Shown: one piece after another, positions 1-8,669 of the stretch
Numbering within the stretch: the stretch's first letter is position 1
How the letters are laid out: every line of letters begins with the position of its first letter
Position numbers and translations under genes: made by a program
Notes under the pieces: generated by a model
Databases searched by the model: none
Seen by the model: only the letters and a program-made list of their open reading frames with translations
Told to the model about the DNA's origin: nothing
Source of the DNA: Cognatiluteimonas telluris
GTDB taxonomy: Bacteria; Pseudomonadota; Gammaproteobacteria; Xanthomonadales; Xanthomonadaceae
Direction: 5' to 3'
Assembly (NCBI RefSeq): GCF_011320095.1
Contig: NZ_JAANOY010000010.1
Span: 1-64,000, forward strand
DNA length: 64,000 nt

Positions 1-1
1 G

Positions 2-388
2 GCCGCCCGGCGCGGCGCGCCAACGCCGGTCGCGGGCAGTGGCGGCGCGTCGCTGTTCGGTGGCCGCGGTGGTGGGCAGCGTCGTGCCGGCGGCGGCGAC
101 AGCGGCAACCAGGGCGCGCTGCGCCAGCGCATGCTCGAGCGCATGGCCCAGCAGTTCGCCGCGTTCCGTGCCACGCTCACACCGGCACAGCAGCAGCGCT
201 GGGACAGCGCGGTCGCCAACATCGCCAGCGCGCGTCGCGCACCGTTGTACCTGCTGGTCGACGACAAGCCGAAGCAGGTCATCGTCCGCATCGGCGCGTC
301 CGATGGCAGCAACACGGAGGTCTCCGGCGACATCCATGCCGGCGACCAGGTCATCGTCGGCGCCCAACGCGCGCCGGCGGCGCCGTGA
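2..388 (+). CDS. MacA-like efflux periplasmic adaptor, C-terminal end (partial)
   Basis: The reading frame is open from the left edge and stops at 386-388, so only the last ~128 codons are present. They comprise a Gly/Arg-rich stretch, a helical segment (MLERMAQQFAAFRATLTPAQ) and a small beta-rich end (QVIVRIGASDGSNTEVSGDI, then GDQVIVG). That last part fits the membrane-proximal domain of RND/MacA adaptors, which usually ends with a 'G-L-x-x-G-D-x-V-V-x-G' type motif. A MacB-type ATPase and permease follow immediately, so this is probably the adaptor linking them to an outer-membrane channel. The Gln/Ala-rich insert is less typical. Assignment rests mainly on context. Confidence 0.62.
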   Translation, partial: AARRGAPTPVAGSGGASLFGGRGGGQRRAGGGDSGNQGALRQRMLERMAQQFAAFRATLTPAQQQRWDSAVANIASARRAPLYLLVDDKPKQVIVRIGASDGSNTEVSGDIHAGDQVIVGAQRAPAAP

Positions 389-1116
389 TCGCGCCGGCCA
401 TGGCCGCAACGGGAGCACGCGTGGCCGTCATCCGCACCCAGGGCCTGTGCAAGGTGTACTCGGCCGGCACCGAGGCCGAGGTGGTCGCGCTGCACGACGT
501 CGACATGCGCATCGAGCGCGGTGAATTCGTCGCCATCATGGGTCCGTCTGGCTCAGGCAAGTCGACGCTGATGAACCTCATCGGCTGCCTGGACACGCCC
601 AGCGCCGGCAGCTACCACTGCGACGGCATCGACGTCGCCAGCCTGGATGCCGAGCAGCGCGCCGACCTGCGGCTGGAGAAGATCGGCTTCGTCTTCCAGG
701 GCTTCAACCTGCTGTCGCGGATGAGCGCGCTGGAGAACGTCGCCATGCCGATGGGTTACGCCAACGTGCCGCGCGAGGAACGCCTGCAGCGGGCGCGGGC
801 CGCGCTGGACGCGGTCGGGCTGGCCGCGCGCGCGCAGCACCGGCCGGGCGAATTGTCCGGCGGCCAGCAGCAGCGCGTCGCGATCGCCCGCGCGCTGATC
901 AACCGGCCGCCGATCCTGCTCGCCGACGAGCCTACCGGCGCCCTCGACAGCCGCACCGGCGAGGAGATCCTCGCCCTGTTCAAGCGGCTGCGTGACGAAG
1001 ACCGCACCGTGGTGCTGATCACCCATGACGCCGAGGTCGCCGCGCACGCCGACCGTATCTACGAGATGCGCGATGGCGAACTGCATGCGGCGCACGTGCC
1101 GGGACCGCGCGCATGA
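385..1116 (+). CDS. ABC transporter ATP-binding protein, MacB/LolD type
   Basis: A 243-residue cytoplasmic ATPase that would power the permease downstream. Visible motifs: Walker A GPSGSGKST at residues 53-61, Q-loop Gln105, signature LSGGQ at 157-161, Walker B ILLADE at 177-182, D-loop SALD-type (TGALDS), and the H-loop His214. This is the MacB/LolD/FtsE class (motif LADEPTGALD). The chosen start is a GTG overlapping the adaptor stop (GTGA). An in-frame ATG at 400 and GTG at 421 are alternatives, since no clear ribosome site is seen at 385. It overlaps the permease start by ATGA, so the three genes form one operon. Likely function is export of a macrolide, peptide or other amphiphile; the substrate cannot be told from sequence. 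Confidence 0.9.
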   Translation: MIAPAMAATGARVAVIRTQGLCKVYSAGTEAEVVALHDVDMRIERGEFVAIMGPSGSGKSTLMNLIGCLDTPSAGSYHCDGIDVASLDAEQRADLRLEKIGFVFQGFNLLSRMSALENVAMPMGYANVPREERLQRARAALDAVGLAARAQHRPGELSGGQQQRVAIARALINRPPILLADEPTGALDSRTGEEILALFKRLRDEDRTVVLITHDAEVAAHADRIYEMRDGELHAAHVPGPRA

Positions 1117-2348
1117 ACTTCCTGGAAGTGCTGCGCACCGCGGTGTTCGCCCTGCGCGGCAACTGGATGCGCAGTGCGCTGACCTCGCTGGGCGTGATCA
1201 TCGGCATCGCCGCGGTGATCGTGATGGTCTCGGTGGGCCAGGGCACGCAGGCGGAAATCGACAAGCTGGTGTCCGGGCTGGGTTCCAACCGGCTGGACAT
1301 CAGCGGCGGCAGCGGCGTCGGCGGCGGTGGCGCGCGCCTGGCGGCGGGCAGTCGCTACACGCTGTCGGTGGAGGATGCCGATGCGATCCGCAAGGAAATC
1401 CCCGAGGTGCAATACGTCGCCGCCTCGCTGCGCGGCGGCACCCAGGTCGTGTACGCGGAGAACAACTGGTCCACGCAGTGGCAGGGCGTGCAGCCGGACT
1501 GGTTCGACATCAACGAGTGGGTCATCGCCAGCGGCCAGCCGTTCGATGCGCGCGACTACAGCGGCGCCGCGAAGTCGGTGATCCTGGGCGATACCGTCGC
1601 GCGGCAGCTGTTCGGCGACGATGATCCGGTCGGCCAGAGCGTGCGCCTGGGGCGGGTGCCGTTCACCGTGGTGGCGACGTTGAAAGCCAAGGGGCAGGGC
1701 GGTTTCGGCCAGGACCAGGACGACCTCGTCGTCGTCCCGCTGGAAACCGCGCGGCGGCGGCTGTCCGGCGCGACCGCATTGCCGCCGGGCGCGGTGCAGC
1801 AGATCTCCCTCGGCGTGGCCCGCGCCGAAGACCTGTCGTATGTGCAGACCGAAGTCGAGGCGCTGCTGCGGCAACGGCACAAGATCCAGCCGGGCGACGA
1901 CGACGACTTCAGCGTGCGCAACATCGCGCAGATCGTCGCCACGCGCACTCAGACCACGCGCCTGATGTCGCTGCTGCTGGGCGCGGTGGCGGGCATCTCG
2001 CTGATCGTCGGCGGGATCGGGATCATGAACATCATGCTGGTGTCGGTCACCGAACGCATCCGCGAGATCGGGTTGCGGATGGCGGTCGGCGCGGGGCCGG
2101 GCGATATCCGGAAGCAGTTCCTGGCCGAGGCGATGCTGATCTCGCTGATCGGCGGCGTGATCGGCATCGCACTGGGGATGGTCGGCGCGCTGCTGGTCGG
2201 GAAATTCGGATCGTTGCCGGTGGCGCTCAACGGCAAAGTGGTCGGACTGGCGGCTGGATTCTCGATCGCGACGGGCTTGTTCTTCGGCTATTACCCGGCG
2301 CGCAAGGCGTCGCTGCTGGATCCGATCGAGGCGTTGCGGCAGCAGTAG
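1113..2348 (+). CDS. ABC transporter permease, MacB/FtsX family
   Basis: A 411-residue inner-membrane permease. One N-terminal membrane helix (about residues 20-45, after NWMRSALTSLG) is followed by a large periplasmic MacB-type domain (about 46-280) and three C-terminal helices of the FtsX domain. The last of these leads into the conserved YYPARKASLLDPIEALR end. This is the four-helix topology of MacB permeases; unlike E. coli MacB, the ATPase is a separate protein here. Its start overlaps the ATPase stop (ATGA), indicating translational coupling. It should form a tripartite pump with the adaptor gene upstream and a TolC-like protein that is not in this window. Confidence 0.92.
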   Translation: MNFLEVLRTAVFALRGNWMRSALTSLGVIIGIAAVIVMVSVGQGTQAEIDKLVSGLGSNRLDISGGSGVGGGGARLAAGSRYTLSVEDADAIRKEIPEVQYVAASLRGGTQVVYAENNWSTQWQGVQPDWFDINEWVIASGQPFDARDYSGAAKSVILGDTVARQLFGDDDPVGQSVRLGRVPFTVVATLKAKGQGGFGQDQDDLVVVPLETARRRLSGATALPPGAVQQISLGVARAEDLSYVQTEVEALLRQRHKIQPGDDDDFSVRNIAQIVATRTQTTRLMSLLLGAVAGISLIVGGIGIMNIMLVSVTERIREIGLRMAVGAGPGDIRKQFLAEAMLISLIGGVIGIALGMVGALLVGKFGSLPVALNGKVVGLAAGFSIATGLFFGYYPARKASLLDPIEALRQQ

Positions 2349-2485
2349 GCTGGCGTTTTGCGTGTTGTCGATGAAGCGGGAGCTTGCGCGCCGGGGGGCC
2401 GGCATCCCGGCGGAAGTTCGGATCCAGTGACTTGGCCCTCCGGCTTTCCGTACGGCGTCGGGCGGATGTCGGTCGACGTGATGGC

Positions 2486-2556
2486 GTAGCCCGGGTAAGG
2501 CGAAGCCGCACCCAGGGCGGGATTCCTCCCGGGTGCGCTGCGCTCACCCGGGCTAC
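2486..2556. repeat. REP/BIME-like inverted repeat
   Basis: Two inverted copies of a palindromic unit beginning GTAGCCCGGGT face each other (left arm from 2486, right arm ending at 2556). They have internal GCGAAGC/GCGCAGCGC variation and ACCCGGG-type inner repeats. The unit lies in the 296-base gap after the permease gene. Such GTAGCCCGGGT palindromes are widespread REP elements in xanthomonads and other gammaproteobacteria. It may also act as a bidirectional hairpin between the plus-strand efflux operon and the minus-strand transporter. Nothing else is evident in 2349-2644. Confidence 0.75.
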
Positions 2557-2644
2557 GGATGCATGGAGTCAAGGATGGCCAAAGGCTCTGATTGCCTTCC
2601 AGGCACGCATTTCATTGCGTGTTGCCGTCGCCGCCGCATTGCAG

Positions 2645-4225
2645 TCACTCCTCGGCAGCGACGCTCGGCATACCGGCAACGGCCGGTGGCAGTGCCTGGC
2701 TGCATTGATGGGCCGTCGACAAGCGCTTCATCAGCGGCAACACGGCCACGGCAATCACCGTGCACACCAGCGCCGCCAAGCCGAGCTTGTTGAACAGGCT
2801 GGTGTAGATCGGAAGGCTGGCCAGCGGATCGGTGCTGTTGACGGCCGAGATGCTGGCGTAGGTCGCGACGACGCCGCCGAGATATTGGGAAATGCCGGAG
2901 GCGACGAAGTAGGCACCCATCATGAAGCCGCCCATGCTTGCCGGGACGTAGCGCGCGACCATGGCAAGGCCGAGCCCGCTGACGAGCAGCTCGCCCAGCG
3001 AGATCGCGCCATAGCCCCAGACCATGAGCCAGGAAGACACGCGGCCATCGGGCGCGGCGAAGTGTCCCGAGGCGCCGTAGATGAAGAAGCCGGCCGCCAC
3101 GATCGCGAATCCGAGCGCGAACTTCGCGGCGATCGACAGATCCTTGTTGCGCTTGCCCGCGGCCGTGTAGGCCCAGGCCAGGACCGGGCTGAGGATGAAG
3201 ATCCAGGTCGGGTTGAAGGCCTGGAACTGGGCCGGCGACCAATCCCACAGGTGCACCCCGAAGACGTTGAACGCCGGATCGACGTTGCGCAGGGCGAAGA
3301 GATTCAGCGAGGTCGACATCTGCTGGTAGAAAATGAAATAGAAGACCGTCTGCACGGTCAGCACCAGCGCGGCGATCAGGCCGGCGCGCTCGCTCCGGCC
3401 GGCGATGGCGATCAGGTAGGCGAAGATGCCCAGCACGACCACGCCCGCGACGTAGACGAACGCGCGCGCCACGGCTTCGTGCTGCAGGATGTAGGCCGAC
3501 GCGAAGACCACCGCGATCCCGGCGGCGAGCACCAGGCCCAGCTTGCCCCATGGCATCGGGCGCTCGTCGGGCGCCGATCCGATGTGCGACATGGCGTTGC
3601 GCATCACCGCGTAGTTGGTGAGCCCGATCAGCAGGCCGAAGGCGCAGACGCCGAATGCGATATGCCAGCCCAGGCCGTTGCTGGAGTTGGCGTTGAAGTA
3701 GTCCTTCAACCACGGGGTCAGGTACTGGGAGATCATCGCCCCCAGGTTGACGGCCATGTAGTAGATCGTGAAAGCACTGTCGATCTTGGAATCGTCGCCC
3801 TCGTAGATCTTCCGCACCAGGTTGCCGGCATTGGATTTGAACAGGCCGTTGCCGACCACGATCACGCCCAGCGCGCAGAACAGGAACCACACGCTCTGTC
3901 CCGGCACGACCATCAGCGTGTACCCGGCCGTCAGGATCACCGCGCCCAGCAGCATCGTCCGCCGCGTGCCGAGGATCCTGTCCCCGATCCAGCCGCCGAT
4001 CGCCGGGGCGACGTAGATCAGGGCCGCGGCCGCGCCCCAGACCAGGTTGGCGCGGTCGTCGGTGAAGCCCAGGCGCTGGACCATGTAATAGACGATCAGC
4101 GCCTGCATGCCGTAGTAGCCGAAGCGCTCCCACATCTCGATCAGGAAGATCGTGCTGAAGGACCTGGTCTGGCTCGGTCGCGGGGCCATGGCGTTGGCGC
4201 GGGTGGAAGTGGCGGTGGTGTTCAT
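2645..4225 (-). CDS. POT family proton-dependent peptide transporter
   Basis: A 526-residue inner-membrane transporter importing di- and tripeptides with protons (POT/PTR, DtpT-like, MFS superfamily). The family signature E-x-x-E-R-F-x-Y-Y is intact at residues 30-38 (EMWERFGYY). Further POT features are FKSNAGNLV, SKIDSAFTIYYMAVNLGA and a C-terminal YASISAVNSTDPLA segment. Hydrophobicity suggests 12-14 membrane helices. The start at 4225 is chosen because the signature then lies at the usual distance from the N terminus; the frame stays open further upstream but that extension is Arg/Pro-rich and not protein-like. It is divergent from gcvPB with a 176-base intergenic region. Confidence 0.93.
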   Translation of the reverse strand: MNTTATSTRANAMAPRPSQTRSFSTIFLIEMWERFGYYGMQALIVYYMVQRLGFTDDRANLVWGAAAALIYVAPAIGGWIGDRILGTRRTMLLGAVILTAGYTLMVVPGQSVWFLFCALGVIVVGNGLFKSNAGNLVRKIYEGDDSKIDSAFTIYYMAVNLGAMISQYLTPWLKDYFNANSSNGLGWHIAFGVCAFGLLIGLTNYAVMRNAMSHIGSAPDERPMPWGKLGLVLAAGIAVVFASAYILQHEAVARAFVYVAGVVVLGIFAYLIAIAGRSERAGLIAALVLTVQTVFYFIFYQQMSTSLNLFALRNVDPAFNVFGVHLWDWSPAQFQAFNPTWIFILSPVLAWAYTAAGKRNKDLSIAAKFALGFAIVAAGFFIYGASGHFAAPDGRVSSWLMVWGYGAISLGELLVSGLGLAMVARYVPASMGGFMMGAYFVASGISQYLGGVVATYASISAVNSTDPLASLPIYTSLFNKLGLAALVCTVIAVAVLPLMKRLSTAHQCSQALPPAVAGMPSVAAEE

Positions 4226-4401
4226 GGTTGTCCGGCAAGCGCCCCCCTCGGGCAATCCCGCATCGATAGCACGCACAGCCCGGAGGACACCCTGCCGAAA
4301 GTCACGGTCGCCGGCCGGCTGCTGGGGCGCAGGCGGGCGCTTGTGGCAAAATCCGGGGCTTGCCGCCGCCTGCCTGGCCCTTCCCGGACCCCACACGCCC
4401 C

Positions 4402-5859
4402 ATGTTGATCTTCGAGCAGTCCCAGCCCGGCCGCAGCGCCGATGCCCAGCACCCGGCCGCCTCGCCGGTGCCGTCCGACATCCCGAAGTCGCTGCTGCGC
4501 ACCACCCCGGTCGGCTTGCCGGAAGTGTCCGAGCTGCAGGTCGTGCGCCACTACACCAACCTGTCGCGCAAGAACTTCTCGATCGACACGAATTTCTACC
4601 CGCTGGGTTCGTGCACGATGAAGTACAACCCGCGCGCCTGCCATTCGATCGCGCTGATGGACGGCTTCGCCAATCGCCACCCCTACGCGCCCGACCTGCT
4701 GTCGCAGGGTTTCCTGTCATGCATGCACGACCTGCAGGAAATCCTCGCCGAGGTCACCGGCATGAAAGGCGGCGTGTCGCTGGCGCCGATGGCCGGCGCG
4801 CAGGGCGAATTCGCCGGCGTGGCGATGATCATGGCCTACCACAAGTCGCGCGGCGACCTGGCGCGCAACGAGATCATCGTCCCCGATGCGGCGCACGGCA
4901 CCAATCCGGCGACCGCGGTGATGTGTGGCTGCGTGGTGCGCGAGATCCCGACGCTGGACAACGGCGATGTCGACGTCGAGGCGCTGAAGTCGGTGCTCGG
5001 CCCGAAGACCGCCGGCATCATGCTGACCAACCCGTCGACGATCGGCGTGTTCGAACGCCGCATCGTCGAGATCGCCAGGCTCGTGCACGAAGCCGGCGGC
5101 CTGCTGTATTACGACGGCGCCAACCTCAACGCGATCCTGGGCAAGGTGCGTCCCGGCGACATGGGGTTCGATGCGATCCACATGAACCTGCACAAGACCT
5201 TCTCCACGCCGCACGGCGGCGGTGGCCCGGGCGCGGGCGCGGTCGGCGTGAGCGAACGGCTCAAGCCGTTCCTGCCGATCCCGATGGTCGCGAAGAACGA
5301 CGACGGCAGCTACCGCTGGCTGCGCCGCAAGGATCGCCCGCAGACGATCGGCCGCCTGTCGGCCTTCGCCGGCAACGCCGGCGTGCTGATCCGCGCCTAT
5401 GTCTACGCGCGCATGCTCGGCCGCGAAGGCATGACCCGGGTTGCCGAGTACGCCACGCTCAATGCCAATTACCTGGCCGCGCAGCTGCGCAAGGCCGGCT
5501 TCACGCTCGCGTATCCGGAGCGCCGCGCGTCGCACGAATTCATCGTCACCGTGCAGCCGCAGAAGAAAGCCAACGGCATCACCGCGCTGGACTTCAGCAA
5601 GGCGTTGCTGGACCACAACATCCACGCGCCGACCAATTACTTCCCGCTGCTGGTGCCCGAGTGCCTGCTGATCGAGCCGACGGAAACCGAAAGCAGGCAG
5701 ACGCTGGACGAATTCGTTGAAGTGATGGCGGGCCTGCTGGCCGAGTCGCGCGAGGATCCCGAACGCATGAAGGGCGCGCCCTACACGATGCCGGTGCGGC
5801 GCCTGGACGACGTCAAGGCGGTCAAGGAACTCGACGTTTCGTTCCGGCCGGCGGCCTGA
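4402..5859 (+). CDS. gcvPB: Glycine dehydrogenase (decarboxylating) subunit 2
   Basis: The PLP-binding beta subunit of the split P-protein of the glycine cleavage system, which decarboxylates glycine and passes the aminomethyl group to the lipoyl H-protein. The 485 residues match the length of split GcvPB proteins. Visible: [13 protein letters not shown] near residues 65-77, [10 protein letters not shown] near 162-171, and the PLP lysine Lys265 in [18 protein letters not shown]. The ATG at 4402 is preferred over an upstream in-frame ATG (4360) because the extra residues are not family-like. No gcvPA, gcvT or gcvH is nearby, so the partner subunit must be elsewhere. The possible -10-like AAAAT at ~4350 is weak. 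dgkA follows after 2 bases. Confidence 0.95.
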   Translation: MLIFEQSQPGRSADAQHPAASPVPSDIPKSLLRTTPVGLPEVSELQVVRHYTNLSRKNFSIDTNFYPLGSCTMKYNPRACHSIALMDGFANRHPYAPDLLSQGFLSCMHDLQEILAEVTGMKGGVSLAPMAGAQGEFAGVAMIMAYHKSRGDLARNEIIVPDAAHGTNPATAVMCGCVVREIPTLDNGDVDVEALKSVLGPKTAGIMLTNPSTIGVFERRIVEIARLVHEAGGLLYYDGANLNAILGKVRPGDMGFDAIHMNLHKTFSTPHGGGGPGAGAVGVSERLKPFLPIPMVAKNDDGSYRWLRRKDRPQTIGRLSAFAGNAGVLIRAYVYARMLGREGMTRVAEYATLNANYLAAQLRKAGFTLAYPERRASHEFIVTVQPQKKANGITALDFSKALLDHNIHAPTNYFPLLVPECLLIEPTETESRQTLDEFVEVMAGLLAESREDPERMKGAPYTMPVRRLDDVKAVKELDVSFRPAA

Positions 5860-5861
5860 TC

Positions 5862-6242
5862 GTGGCTGACGCGTTCGGCCACCTGCCGCGCGGTCCGCGG
5901 CGCATCCTGCTGGCGACGAAATGGTCGCTGCAGGGCCTGCGCTTCGCGTGGCTGTACGAGTCCTCGTTCCGGCTCGAGGTCTACCTGCTGGTGGTGCTCG
6001 GACCGCTGGGTTGTTGGCTGGGGCAGACCCCGATCGAGCGCGTGCTGCTGGTCGGCAGCGGCCTGCTGGTGCTGGCCGCCGAACTGTTGAACTCGGCGAT
6101 CGAGGCGGTGATCGAGCGTTACGGCGCCGAGCACCATGAACTGGCGGGGCGCGCGAAGGACATGGGCTCGGCGGCGGTGTTCGTGCTGATGGCCAACGTC
6201 GTGCTGACCTGGGCGCTGATCCTCGCGCCGCGTTATCTGTGA
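5862..6242 (+). CDS. dgkA: Diacylglycerol kinase
   Basis: A 126-residue integral membrane kinase that phosphorylates diacylglycerol to phosphatidic acid (EC 2.7.1.107), recycling diacylglycerol released when membrane-derived glucans or LPS are modified. The prokaryotic DgkA signature is present: E74-L-L-N77-S-A-I-E81, with Glu33 and Asp100 equivalent to the E. coli catalytic-site residues Glu28 and Asp95. Three membrane helices are predictable. The start is GTG, 2 bases after the gcvPB stop, and terC begins 7 bases downstream, so the gene is probably co-transcribed with both. Confidence 0.95.
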   Translation: MADAFGHLPRGPRRILLATKWSLQGLRFAWLYESSFRLEVYLLVVLGPLGCWLGQTPIERVLLVGSGLLVLAAELLNSAIEAVIERYGAEHHELAGRAKDMGSAAVFVLMANVVLTWALILAPRYL

Positions 6243-6249
6243 GGGTCCG

Positions 6250-6990
6250 ATGAGCCTTGCCATGCTGGCCGACCCGCAGACGTGGATCCTGCTGGTCACG
6301 CTGAGCTCGATCGAAATCGTGCTCGGCATCGACAACCTGGTGTTCATCTCGATCGCCGTCAGCAAGCTGCCGCAGGCCCAGCGCGAACGCGCGCGCAAGT
6401 TCGGCATTGCCGCCGCCTGCGTGACCCGGGTTGCGCTGCTGCTGACGCTGGCGTTCCTGGCGCACATGAAGGAAGACCTGTTCCAGGTCATGGGCCACGG
6501 CTTCTCGGTGCGCGACCTGGTGCTGTTGCTGGGCGGCATCTTCCTGGTGTTCAAGGGGTCGCTCGAAATCCGCGACCAGATCGTCGGTGAGCCGGAGTCC
6601 GAGGACGTCCATACCCGGCCGGCGAATTCCTTCTTCGCGGTGATCGCGCAGATCGCGGTGATCGACATCGTGTTCTCGCTGGATTCGGTGATCGCCGCCG
6701 TCGGCATGGCCGAGCAGTACGTCGCGGTGATGGTTGCGGCGATCCTGCTGGCGGTGGGCGTGATGCTGTGGGCATCCAAGCCGCTGGGCCGGTTCATCGA
6801 GAACAATCCGACGGTCAAGATGCTGGCGCTGGCCTTCATCGTGCTGATCGGTGCCTACCTGGTGCTCGAGGGCCTGGAAATTCACGTCCCCAAGGCCTAT
6901 GTCTATGGATCGATGGGCTTTTCCGCGCTGGTGGAAGGGCTCAACCTGTGGGCCAAGCACCGCGCACGCGCCGCCAAGCACGCGGATTGA
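6250..6990 (+). CDS. TerC family integral membrane protein
   Basis: A 246-residue polytopic inner-membrane protein with about seven hydrophobic segments. It has the two hallmark acidic membrane motifs of the TerC family: SSIEIVLGIDNLVFI near residues 19-33 and IDIVFSLDSVIAAVGM near 138-153. TerC proteins are linked to tellurite resistance and, in several bacteria, to manganese export that metallates secreted enzymes. The exact substrate here is not known. A GAGGG ribosome site precedes the ATG, which is 7 bases after dgkA. Confidence 0.92.
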   Translation: MSLAMLADPQTWILLVTLSSIEIVLGIDNLVFISIAVSKLPQAQRERARKFGIAAACVTRVALLLTLAFLAHMKEDLFQVMGHGFSVRDLVLLLGGIFLVFKGSLEIRDQIVGEPESEDVHTRPANSFFAVIAQIAVIDIVFSLDSVIAAVGMAEQYVAVMVAAILLAVGVMLWASKPLGRFIENNPTVKMLALAFIVLIGAYLVLEGLEIHVPKAYVYGSMGFSALVEGLNLWAKHRARAAKHAD

Positions 6991-7061
6991 CGCCCGTTGC
7001 ACGGCGCCCCGGGCGATGCTGCAATGCCCCGCCAATCCAGTTCTCGCCACGGAGTGCTGCC

Positions 7062-7751
7062 ATGCGCGTCATCTCGCCAGTGCGTGCGGTCCTGATCCTC
7101 GTCCTCGCCTGCCTGCTCAGCAGTTGCGGTTACAACCAGATCCAGCAGAAGGACGAGGCGGTCAAGGCGGGCTGGTCGGAAGTGATCAACCAGTACAAGC
7201 GGCGCGCCGACCTCATCCCGAACCTGGTGAATACCGTCAAGGGTTACGCATCGCACGAGGAGCGCGTGCTGACCGAAGTGACGCAGGCGCGCGCCAGGGT
7301 CAGCCAGATCAACGTCAATGCCGATGACGCCGCGTCGCTGCAGCAGTTCCAGCAGGCGCAGGGCGAACTGTCCAGTGCGCTGTCGCGCCTGCTGGTGGTG
7401 ACCGAGAACTACCCCAACCTCAAGGCCGACCAGTCCTTCCGCGACCTGCAGGCACAGCTGGAAGGCACCGAGAACCGCATCACCGTCGCCCGCGGCCGCT
7501 ACATCCAGGCGGTGCAGGACTACAACACCTATATCCGCTCGTTCCCGCAGAACCTGACGGCGAAGATGTTCGGCTACCAGACCAAGCCGAACTTCACGGT
7601 CGAGAACGAGCAGCAGATCCAGCAGGCACCCAGCGTGGATTTCGGCGCACCGGCGCCGGCACCGACGCAGGCGCCGCCGATGTCGCAGCCGTTGCCCCCG
7701 CAGCAGGCACCTTCGTCGCAGGCGCCCGTATCGCCCGCGCCGCAGGGCTGA
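7062..7751 (+). CDS. LemA family lipoprotein
   Basis: A 229-residue protein with a lipoprotein signal peptide: hydrophobic stretch, then lipobox LLSSC with Cys22. The LemA domain follows, with the hallmark DEAVKAGWSEVINQYKRRAD and LIPNLVNTVKGY segments. After residue ~185 it ends in a Pro/Gln/Ala-rich tail. LemA proteins are coiled helical bundles of uncertain role, often encoded with TPM-domain proteins as here. GGAG precedes the ATG by seven bases. The frame is open much further upstream, but the lipobox fixes this start. Probably co-transcribed with the two TPM genes that follow. Confidence 0.92.
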   Translation: MRVISPVRAVLILVLACLLSSCGYNQIQQKDEAVKAGWSEVINQYKRRADLIPNLVNTVKGYASHEERVLTEVTQARARVSQINVNADDAASLQQFQQAQGELSSALSRLLVVTENYPNLKADQSFRDLQAQLEGTENRITVARGRYIQAVQDYNTYIRSFPQNLTAKMFGYQTKPNFTVENEQQIQQAPSVDFGAPAPAPTQAPPMSQPLPPQQAPSSQAPVSPAPQG

Positions 7752-7790
7752 GTGGCCCCGCAGGCGTCCCCGGCCACCGCGCGTGACGGG

Positions 7791-8669
7791 ATGAAGCGTC
7801 CCGGCCCGCGTTGGCTGGCGTTGCCAGCGCTGTTGCTGGTTGCGGCGATGGCATGGGCGCAGGCGCTGGCGCCGATTCCGCCGCTGGATTCGCCGGTGGT
7901 GGACACCACCGGCACGCTGACTGCGGCGCAGAAGCAATCGATGGTCCAGCAGGCGCTCGCGCTGCAGCAGCGCAAGGGCAGCCAGTTGCAGATCCTGATG
8001 GTGCCCACGACCCAGCCCGAGGCGATCGAGCAGTACACGACGCGCGCCTTCGACCAGTACAAGCTCGGTCGAAAGGGCGTTGACGACGCGGTGCTGGTGG
8101 TGGTGGCCAAGGACGATCGCCGCGTGCGCATCGAGCCGGGCTACGGGCTGGAAGGCGCGATCCCGGACGCGATCGCCAACCGGATCATCCAGGAATACCT
8201 GGTTCCAAAATTCCGCGCCGACGATTATGCCGGCGGCCTGGCCGACGCGACGGCGGCGCTCACCCGGCTCATCGATGGCGAACCGCTGCCCGCGCCGATG
8301 GCCGACAACACCCCGGCCGGCCGTGACGGCGGCGACTGGGTGTTCGCCCTGGTCGTGGCCTTCGCCGTCGCCCAGATCGTGCGCGGCATCTTCGGCCGCG
8401 CGCCGTCGCTGCTGCGCGGCGTGCTCGGCGCGGGCGTCGCCGGCGCGGCCGCATGGCTGATCTCGTCGCTGCTGCTGGTCGGTGGCATCGGCGCGGCGAT
8501 CGGCTTCTTCCTCGCGCTGGCCCGGCCGTCTGCCGGCGGCTTCGCGCGCGGCGGCGGATTCGGCGGTTTCGGCGGCGGCGGATTTGGCGGGGGTGGTTTT
8601 GGCGGCGGTGGCGGCTGGTCGGGTGGTGGCGGCATGAGCGGAGGCGGCGGCGCCTCGGGGAGCTGGTGA
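7791..8669 (+). CDS. TPM domain protein, YgcG-like, Gly-rich C terminus
   Basis: A membrane protein of about 292 residues. It has a signal peptide (RWLALPALLLVAAMAWAQA), a periplasmic TPM/TPM-phosphatase-like domain (PVVDTTGTL onward, with the VEPGYGLEG-type motif RIEPGYGLEGAIPD), one or two membrane helices and a C-terminal tail of Gly/Phe-Gly repeats. YgcG-type proteins share this architecture. An alternative GTG start at 7752, directly after the lemA stop, adds 13 residues before the signal peptide. I prefer the ATG because the signal peptide then starts with MKRPGPR. The stop overlaps the next start by one base. The role is unknown; LemA/TPM pairs are suspected to act in envelope maintenance. 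Confidence 0.87.
   Translation: MKRPGPRWLALPALLLVAAMAWAQALAPIPPLDSPVVDTTGTLTAAQKQSMVQQALALQQRKGSQLQILMVPTTQPEAIEQYTTRAFDQYKLGRKGVDDAVLVVVAKDDRRVRIEPGYGLEGAIPDAIANRIIQEYLVPKFRADDYAGGLADATAALTRLIDGEPLPAPMADNTPAGRDGGDWVFALVVAFAVAQIVRGIFGRAPSLLRGVLGAGVAGAAAWLISSLLLVGGIGAAIGFFLALARPSAGGFARGGGFGGFGGGGFGGGGFGGGGGWSGGGGMSGGGGASGSW

Noticed and set aside
2384-4408. A 674-codon plus-strand open frame across the POT transporter
   Set aside because: It is the reverse complement of the transporter gene; the predicted protein is His/Arg/Gln-rich with no domains, as expected for antisense frames at high GC.
8545-8660. Gly-rich repeats at the end of the first TPM protein as a mobile or CRISPR-like element
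   Set aside because: They encode a Gly-rich protein tail typical of YgcG-like proteins; no fixed-length DNA repeats.
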